A stretch of DNA of 64,000 nucleotides from Pseudoips prasinana (lineage: Eukaryota > Arthropoda > Insecta > Lepidoptera > Nolidae), in contig OX621238.1 in the NCBI GenBank assembly GCA_951640165.1, forward strand, positions 22,406,001 to 22,470,000. Reading direction: 5' to 3'. The notes below the pieces were generated by a model. That model was not told the origin of the DNA. It did not search any database and saw only the letters and a list, made by a program, of their open reading frames with translations. Shown here in pieces: positions 58,801 to 64,000 of this stretch. Made by a program: the position numbers and the translations under genes. Each line of letters opens with the position of its first letter. Positions within the stretch are counted from its first letter, which is position 1.

Positions 58801-61800
58801 AAAAACGCTTTGTATGAGAAAAAATAATAAAATCGGAACGCCACACCGGGTCCATTTGTAAATCTGCATCATCGAAGGACCCAATCAAATGCACAAAATC
58901 AGCAAAACATAATTAGGATACTAAAATGGCAGGCAGGCATTGGTAGAAGGGTGAAAATTTAGAGTAGTATGTATTTTTCAATGCCAAATCATAATAAAAA
59001 AAACCAAATAAAACTTAGGGGGGGGCACCTTTATAACTGAGGGCTTAAAAAATAGTTTACGACTGGTTCTCAGACCTACCAGATATACATAAAATTTTGT
59101 CGTTTGTAGAAAAACACAAATATCACGAGAATTTTATATGTTAGATTTTATACGTAGGTCATTAAACTATCCTGATAAATCGATTAACAATTGTAAATTC
59201 TATAGTACACACGACGGGACATTAAATTGAGGCGCTTCACTTTCTCTTGGCCAATATAGTTGGAATGTCAAACTGCCAATAACGAGATCTAGGGTACCAA
59301 TTCCTGAATTTATTTTACCAGAAAAACTCTCATTAGCAACTCAGAACGGAGCACTTTTTAGGGTTCCGTAGAAAAATGGCCTAAAACGGAACCCTTATAG
59401 ATTCGTCATATCTGTCTGTCCGTCCGTATGTCAAGGCACTTTTTACGGAAACTATAAGAGCTGTACTGTTGAAACTTGGTAAGTAGATGTATTCGGTGAA
59501 CCGCAATAAGATTTTTACACAAAAATAGAAAAAGAACAATAACTTTGGGGGGTCCCCATACATAGAACTGAAAATCAAATTATTTTTTTTCATCGTACCC
59601 ATACATGTGGTGTGTATGGATAGGACTTTAAAAATGATATTGAGGTTTCTGATATAATTTTTTTCTAAACTGAATGGTTTGACCGAGAGACACTTCCAAA
59701 GTGGTAAAATGAGTGTCCCCCCCCCTGTAACTTCTAAAATAAGAGAATGATAAAACTAAAAAAATATATGATATACATATGTTTGAACGAGATCTAGCAA
59801 GTAGTTTTTTTTAATACGCCATAAATCGTAAATCGCAATTTGCTTTCATTTAGTCAACTTAAATACTTGCTGCTACGGAACCCTTTATGGGCGAGTCCGA
59901 CTCGCACTTGGCCGGTTTTTTATTTTATAGTATGGGCAGCGGTTACACTCGTGTCAGAGTCATTCAATCCGCCCATTAGGCCTCTGTCATGGCGTAACGA
60001 CTGTTGTCTAGTGACTACAGCTAAGAGTGCATCTCATCAGATAATAGTGAGGGTTTAAAGAATGTTTGCGGTCACACTTCTTCCCTATTATTTTTATAAG
60101 TTTCCTTTGAGGTTGGCCACCAAACTGGATATTCGACCAGGAGAGCGGCATCTTTAATATAGTAGGTATATATAATTACTATAGTTTATAGAACAAAATA
60201 TTTTAAGCAAGTATTTCCAATACATCCCGTGATGTATTCAAAGCAGCAAACTTATATACCTCTAAACAGACAACGCTCGCACTAGTAAAATAAACTACTG
60301 TATCACAAAAAGTACTGTGGCACATATCTCGTAGAACCGACGGCCGCTAGGGCAGACAGATTATTATCGAGTGGCGACTTAGAACCGGAAGACAAGGTAG
60401 GCAGATCATGGTTCCCTATAAGGTGGACCGATGATCTTGAGGGTCGCTGGAACAACTAGAAACAAATAGATATAACAAGACCGGAAATTGTGGATATATT
60501 TGGGGTGGCATTTGTCTAGCAGTCAACGTTTTTCAGCTGACATAACGATCGCAAAAAGGACTGTAGGTGTGCTTCGTACGTACAATAATAGTACACGCAA
60601 TTTACGGAAATTAGTTTGCCTATGCATTTAAAAAACGCGTAAACCGTCAACTAAAATATTGACTTCCCATTGTTTCCCACCGCTGTTCTAGAGGCCTTAC
60701 TAAACCTCAGACCGTTGCACCTAGTACCTAGTTCAACAAGAGGCCGCGGTCACAGCTATAAGGCTTAGCAAAGCTGAGCTGTGGAAGCAAAATAACAGGG
60801 AAACTCATACGCGTTTTGTGGATGACATAAAGAAGACGCTCCACACGCAATCGAAATTTTTTACATAGGTTCTAAGCTCTATTTTCGATCCAGTATGCCA
60901 GTGATGAAAGCGACATGTGACACAATGCGTGGGAATAATTAGAGCTGCAACAGCAGTTTACCTTTTTCTAGCTATTATTTTGCGGACATTGGTGTGGATT
61001 ACACGTTTAGAGATAAGTAACGTAACTTATCTCTTATTATATTATACTTTACCTAATGTGTAACTGTTTGTGGTCGCAATAAAATAAAATTAACAGGTAC
61101 ATGGCAAATCCATACGCATAATCCCAGGCAATGCTTCTGTGCCCCAGGCTAAAGAGCAACAATTTCAACAGTGGACTCATCATAGAGTGCAACTTGAAAA
61201 TATGTCATCAGGCAATAAGGTTACAATACAGTGGATTCGAGGTAAGACCAATAGTATAGAAAACAACACAGCAACATGAGAAAGTGAATGGATCTAGAAT
61301 CATGTAGACAATTAAAATAACGCAAACGCCTATCGTGCATCTGTATATAGAGGACATAGGCACTGTGATAGGCAAAATTACCGGACACTGCACACTAAAG
61401 AAACACTATCTCAAGACTAACGTTACCAGCTCCCTGTGCAGAGGATGCATTGATTTTGAAGAAACACCAGTACATGCACTGCTATATTGCAATAGCGTTG
61501 CCTGCCAACGGTAAAGTTCATTCAGCCAAATAAGTTCAGGCACAATGACCCTATCAGGAGTCTAAGTATGGAATCAATTGGCCAATTAACTTCCCATACA
61601 AGAATAAGATCAGTTGATGATTCATTTATGGGGAGGCAAAAAAAATTTTTCGTATTTCACAAACTTACTTTCATTTATTCAGTTTTATAGGTAGTTAGCC
61701 CTCCCTACGTTTCCTCAACTAGGTATTTAAATTACAACTTGCAGATAGGTCACAAATATTTGTATGCGTGGATATTAAACGCAAAATGAGGTCGAAGGTC

Positions 61801-64000
61801 TGATTATGGTCAATATACGATTAATAATAATAATAAAACTTACATAAAATATTTACTATATTTATTGCTAATTCCTTGTAATCTATAGTCAATACCAGAG
61901 TCCAACTGTACTAGACTACAGTGCGCCTTCAGGATTGGTATGAATGGCAAGAAGTTGGATCTCTGCAGTCCATTTTTGTACAAATCGTCAGGTTTTCTAT
62001 TACTTGTTGCTATTACTACGCATCCGTTGTCGAATAATTGGGTGAATAATCGTTTTAAAATCATGGCATCTCCTATGTCTGTTACCTAGAAATAAAAGAA
62101 AATACTTTGAATTGAATGTACTTACACAGTTTTCTAATAATCTTAAAATGTGGAAGAAGGGAACCAAGAAAGCCTTATTGCAATCTTGTTTTTACTAAAT
62201 ACTTGCAAACAATAAGTGCATGCACATGGCGTGGTTGGAAAACGCTTGCCTTTCACGCCACAGCTGTGCAGGTCGTGGGTTTGTTTCCCACCCAGGACAG
62301 ATATTTGTGTGCATGAACAGTCTATTTGTCTTGAGTCTGGATGTAATTATCAATATACATAAGTATGTATTTACTGAAGTAAAGTAGTATATGTAATATA
62401 CCAGTTATTTGGTTTACATAGTACAAGCTCTGCTTGGTTTTGGGATCATAATAATGATTTAGATTATAAAATGATACATTTGTCCACCCATTTTTTTTAA
62501 AGTATGGTATGGACACTTTATAGAGTGAGGACTGTCGTACGTATCCCTCTTTGGCAGTCTGGTATGACATGGTGATGACATATTTGTAACACATGTGCAT
62601 GGCACACAATAAGCAACCTATTCAAAAAAATTTAAAACTTGAACCAAGCAACTCTGTAAATATTTTCACATGTGTGTTCAAACTGTGTTAAGTTGATTTC
62701 TAATTACGAGTCAGTGTTTGCAGTCATCACAATGGCTACTTTCAAACACTGTTGGTTACGAACTCTGGCATTATCTATGTCACCGGGCAAGTTGTTCCTA
62801 AATAAGTTGAAAAGTGTAATAGATAATATTTTCAAGACATCTATATCCCATATATTTATATTCTGTAGAATTAAAATTGATAATGGAGTTTAAGGCAAAG
62901 GTTGCAACACAGTAGCCAAATAGAATACTAGTATAACAAACTATGACAGTAGCAGGACCTGCTGGCCCGTCTCATGATCGCCATACATTTCAAGCACCAG
63001 ATGTCACGCCGCAGCCTGAACACCTACTGTTATACCAGAGTTTCTAGTGATTGCTAAAAAAGGCTTCAATATTCATAGGCATTCTTATTTATTTATCTCT
63101 CAAAGGCTAGTAATTTACTAAATGCAAGTACTGGAGATTTTTTACTTTCATCTTTGTATAAAGAATATTCTTACATTTTTACCATGGTCATTTATATCTG
63201 CTTACACTAGCATTGCATAATAGAGGATCGCTAGCATTGCATAAGACAACATTTTAAAAACTCATTACAATGAACGGAGCAAAAATAAAAATTAATATAT
63301 ATCCATATTTAGTCAGCACATACAGTATTATTCAGTAACAAATCGTCGTTTTAATTTTGCATATCTATTCTAACATTTAAATAGATACTTTGTTCCATAA
63401 TTTAGGTAATTAGAAGCTGGTAAAGTTTTTGTTACACCCCTGATTGTTTATTGCTGTCATGTGTTGGTCACGCAAAATCACAAATGAGATGTGACAAAAG
63501 CATTTCATACTAATATGGTAAAATAAGTCTGTGTTTGGCTAATGACCAACTAATTTATATTTTTAATAACTGGCACAGATGTTTCTTTCCTGATGACCAT
63601 ACACAGTTCTGAAGTGGTGGGTGAGTTAGCTTTACTCCTAACTCTGATGAAAAATGTATTCTCCATAAACTACTAAAATGTATTAAGGCCTGTCTACACC
63701 ATCTTTGAACAAAAGCAATAGGAAAACCTTGTAGTTTTTATATTACCAAATACCTTGTAATAGATTGTCCACAGTCAATACAGCAGATTATGTCTTAATG
63801 GTGTCTGAAGGACTCATTTTATTACATCATGTCCAGCATTAGTTATAAGAAAAAATTGACAAGCCATGACTGAAGACAATGGGTGGTTTGGTGGGTTTAT
63901 CATAACCACTGGTTGTGTGGTGAGAAAGAAAAGAAATGATACATATTTTCTCAAGTAACAAAACAGCATCAACCATACTTACTTGAAATTCATCAAAACA
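52849..64000 (-). CDS. AFG1L: AFG1-like mitochondrial ATPase (AFG1L/LACE1), 5' end outside window
   Basis: Exons in transcript order: 64000-63983 (cut by the window edge), 62085-61844, 58681-58507, 57495-57346, 56479-56366 and 52974-52849. The 274 codons seen read CFDEFQ (Walker B), [34 protein letters not shown] (sensor 1 region), [57 protein letters not shown] and the C-terminus [18 protein letters not shown], ending EMQTEKYW plus DKWGKHIN. These are diagnostic of AFG1 proteins (human 481 aa). By family knowledge it is a mitochondrial AAA-type ATPase that helps degrade nuclear-encoded respiratory subunits; Walker A and the targeting peptide lie beyond 64000. The last intron (52975-56365) contains mariner copy 3. 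If that intron were retained, translation would stop at 56339. Confidence 0.93.
53105..53290 (+). repeat. Interspersed repeat (family D) with terminal hairpin
   Basis: GGTTGGCGAACGTCGCATGA, GAGAGACGCTGCTGC and GTTGTCTGGTAG parallel family D. Its end is a hairpin: ACCGTACAACTGCTGTGT (53221) pairs with ACACAGCAGTTGTACGGT (to 53289). It lies in the last AFG1L intron. Confidence 0.6.
53548..54567 (-). CDS. Mariner transposase, intact ORF (copy 3)
   Basis: 339 aa from [17 protein letters not shown] to CMGDYFD, with [17 protein letters not shown] and [12 protein letters not shown] giving D,D34D. The frame stays open upstream into the inserted P-like DNA because of chance, so the start was set at the conserved MDTLK. 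Differences from copy 2 are few (R in the GRPKT linker, I for V in REAIQNAF). The coding region is undamaged, but the natural 5' leader is split by the insertion, which may affect its expression. Confidence 0.95.
   Translation of the reverse strand: MDTLKIRVIMEYEYRRGSNAAQAARNINDVYGANTTNQRTTCYWFARFRSGNFDLKNEPRGRPKTLVDNDELKAVVEADDTQSTAELAAAFDVSVKTILVHLRQIGKVKKLDKWVPHELNDRQREVRVETCLALLNRHTNEGILNRIVTCDEKWILFDNRKRSASWLDPGSAPKQCPKRKLTPRKVMVTVWWSSAGVIHHSFLPNGVSITADVYCEELSTMMEKLAHLQPALVNRSSPLLLHDNARPHTAQQTVSKLQELGLEALRHPPYSPDLAPTDYYFFQNLDNFLAGKKFNTREAIQNAFEEFVASRPADFFKKGINKLPLRWQRCIDCMGDYFD
54590..56007 (+). mobile_element. P-superfamily-like element, 1418 bp, internally deleted
   Basis: Perfect 29-bp terminal inverted repeats start CAGTGAACGCAAATAAACAT and end with its reverse complement. 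The 8-bp duplication TTGAAATG flanks it (54582-54589 and 56008-56015). A short ORF from 54772 reads [20 protein letters not shown] and GISYYE before a GTAAGT donor. A later segment (about 55067-55146) reads [20 protein letters not shown]. Together these are the two halves of a THAP zinc finger (C-x4-C start, FP, W), the N-terminal DNA-binding domain of P transposases. The rest of the transposase is absent, so the copy is non-autonomous. A hAT-type element would share the 8-bp duplication, but THAP points to P. Confidence 0.75.
55168..55450. mobile_element. MITE nested inside the P-like element
   Basis: Inverted ends CAGGGTAACTTGTAAA and TTTACAAGTAACCCTG extend to arms of about 62 bp. An internal palindrome CTCTACGGGCATCG / CGATGCCCGTAGAG lies at 55319-55384. 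The flanking 8-mers TATATTTA and CATATCTA match at six of eight positions, consistent with an aged 8-bp target duplication (hAT-like). Confidence 0.7.
57720..58200. repeat. Tandem array, about 125 bp x 4, AFG1L intron
   Basis: CTGTAGTCAACGACAATATT followed by AAGC(T/C)(T/C)GCTT and TGTCACTTAACCC recurs at about 57788, 57908, 58040 and 58168. CAAAATACTCTAGCAAGAAG links successive units. Copies are about 90 percent alike by eye. Confidence 0.9.
59345..59925. repeat. Repeat family E, copy 3, AFG1L intron
   Basis: Starts TTTTTAGGGTTCCGTAG, includes GTCTGTCCGTCCGTATGTCA, and ends TGCTACGGAACCCTTTATGG then CGAGTCCGACTCGCACTTGG. It is the reverse of copy 2 at 40908-41350, with the same GGGGACACTC-type block. 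Confidence 0.7.
59935..60120 (+). repeat. Interspersed repeat (family C), fragment
   Basis: ATGGGCAGCGGTTACACTCG, GTCTAGTGACTACAGC and AGAGTGCATCTCATC are loosely related to copies at 44105 and 44895. Confidence 0.4.
60318..60560 (+). pseudogene. LINE 3'-terminal fragment, AFG1L intron
   Basis: CGTAGAACCGACGGCCGCTA, GAGTGGCGACTTAGAACCGG, GGTGGACCGATGATCTTGAG and GGTGGCATTTGTCTAGCAG parallel the fragment at 36535-36750, i.e. an RTE-like ORF2 end. Degenerate. Confidence 0.55.
62228..62455 (+). repeat. tRNA-derived SINE (family A), AFG1L intron
   Basis: GGCGTGGTTGGAAAACGC, CGTGGGTTTGTTTCCCACCC, TTGAGTCTGGATGTAATTAT and TTTACATAGTACAAGCTCTG, ending GGGATCATAATAATG. It carries a small extra duplication in the head (CCACAGCTGTGCAG). 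Confidence 0.8.
62460..63982. other. AFG1L intron sequence without recognised elements
   Basis: AT-rich intronic DNA between the SINE and the partial exon at 63983. No repeat or extra exon could be supported by eye. Confidence 0.5.

Overview
The window looks like nuclear DNA from a butterfly or moth. The genes are split by spliceosomal introns, the DNA is AT-rich, and it is crowded with tRNA-derived SINEs, Helitron-like pieces, mariners and MITEs of types common in Lepidoptera. The first gene also has the layout of lepidopteran midgut beta-1,3-glucanases. Five protein-coding genes could be assembled exon by exon. Exon lengths and splice phases close in frame for all five, although the last one runs off the right edge.

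Layout, left to right. (1) 418-13792, plus strand: a GH16 beta-1,3-glucanase, 8 exons, 373 aa, with the catalytic E-I-D-x-x-E motif intact and no CBM39 domain. Its introns hold LINE, SINE, Helitron, mariner and long-TIR elements. (2) 16046-22900, minus strand: RABL3, a small GTPase of 6 exons and 245 aa. (3) 23767-25686, plus strand: an Nrk/MuSK-type receptor tyrosine kinase (frizzled CRD, kringle, TM, kinase) in one uninterrupted 639-codon ORF, divergent from RABL3 with an 866-bp gap. (4) 34135-49452, plus strand: TFIIE-alpha, 8 exons, 420 aa, with a C4 zinc ribbon split by an intron. (5) 52849-64000, minus strand: the 3' two thirds of an AFG1-like mitochondrial AAA ATPase, convergent with TFIIE-alpha.

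The genes are unrelated in pathway (digestion, GTPase signalling, receptor signalling, basal transcription, mitochondrial quality control). No operon-like or cooperative system is apparent. The RABL3/Nrk pair may share a bidirectional promoter region, which contains a 94-nt near-perfect hairpin.

Mobile DNA is the most striking content. There are three nearly identical cecropia-type mariners. Two have an open transposase frame; one has a single-base deletion. One carries a P-superfamily-like element (THAP fragment, 8-bp target duplication) that in turn contains a smaller MITE. A 3.05-kb element with roughly 780-bp terminal inverted repeats and a perfect 9-bp target duplication looks Mutator-like. 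A 2.1-kb long-TIR element carries a decayed ORF with a GCDTTSA motif and a cysteine cluster. Several tandem arrays and perfect hairpins are also listed. I found no CRISPR array, rRNA or convincing functional tRNA gene, and no clear new multi-gene system.
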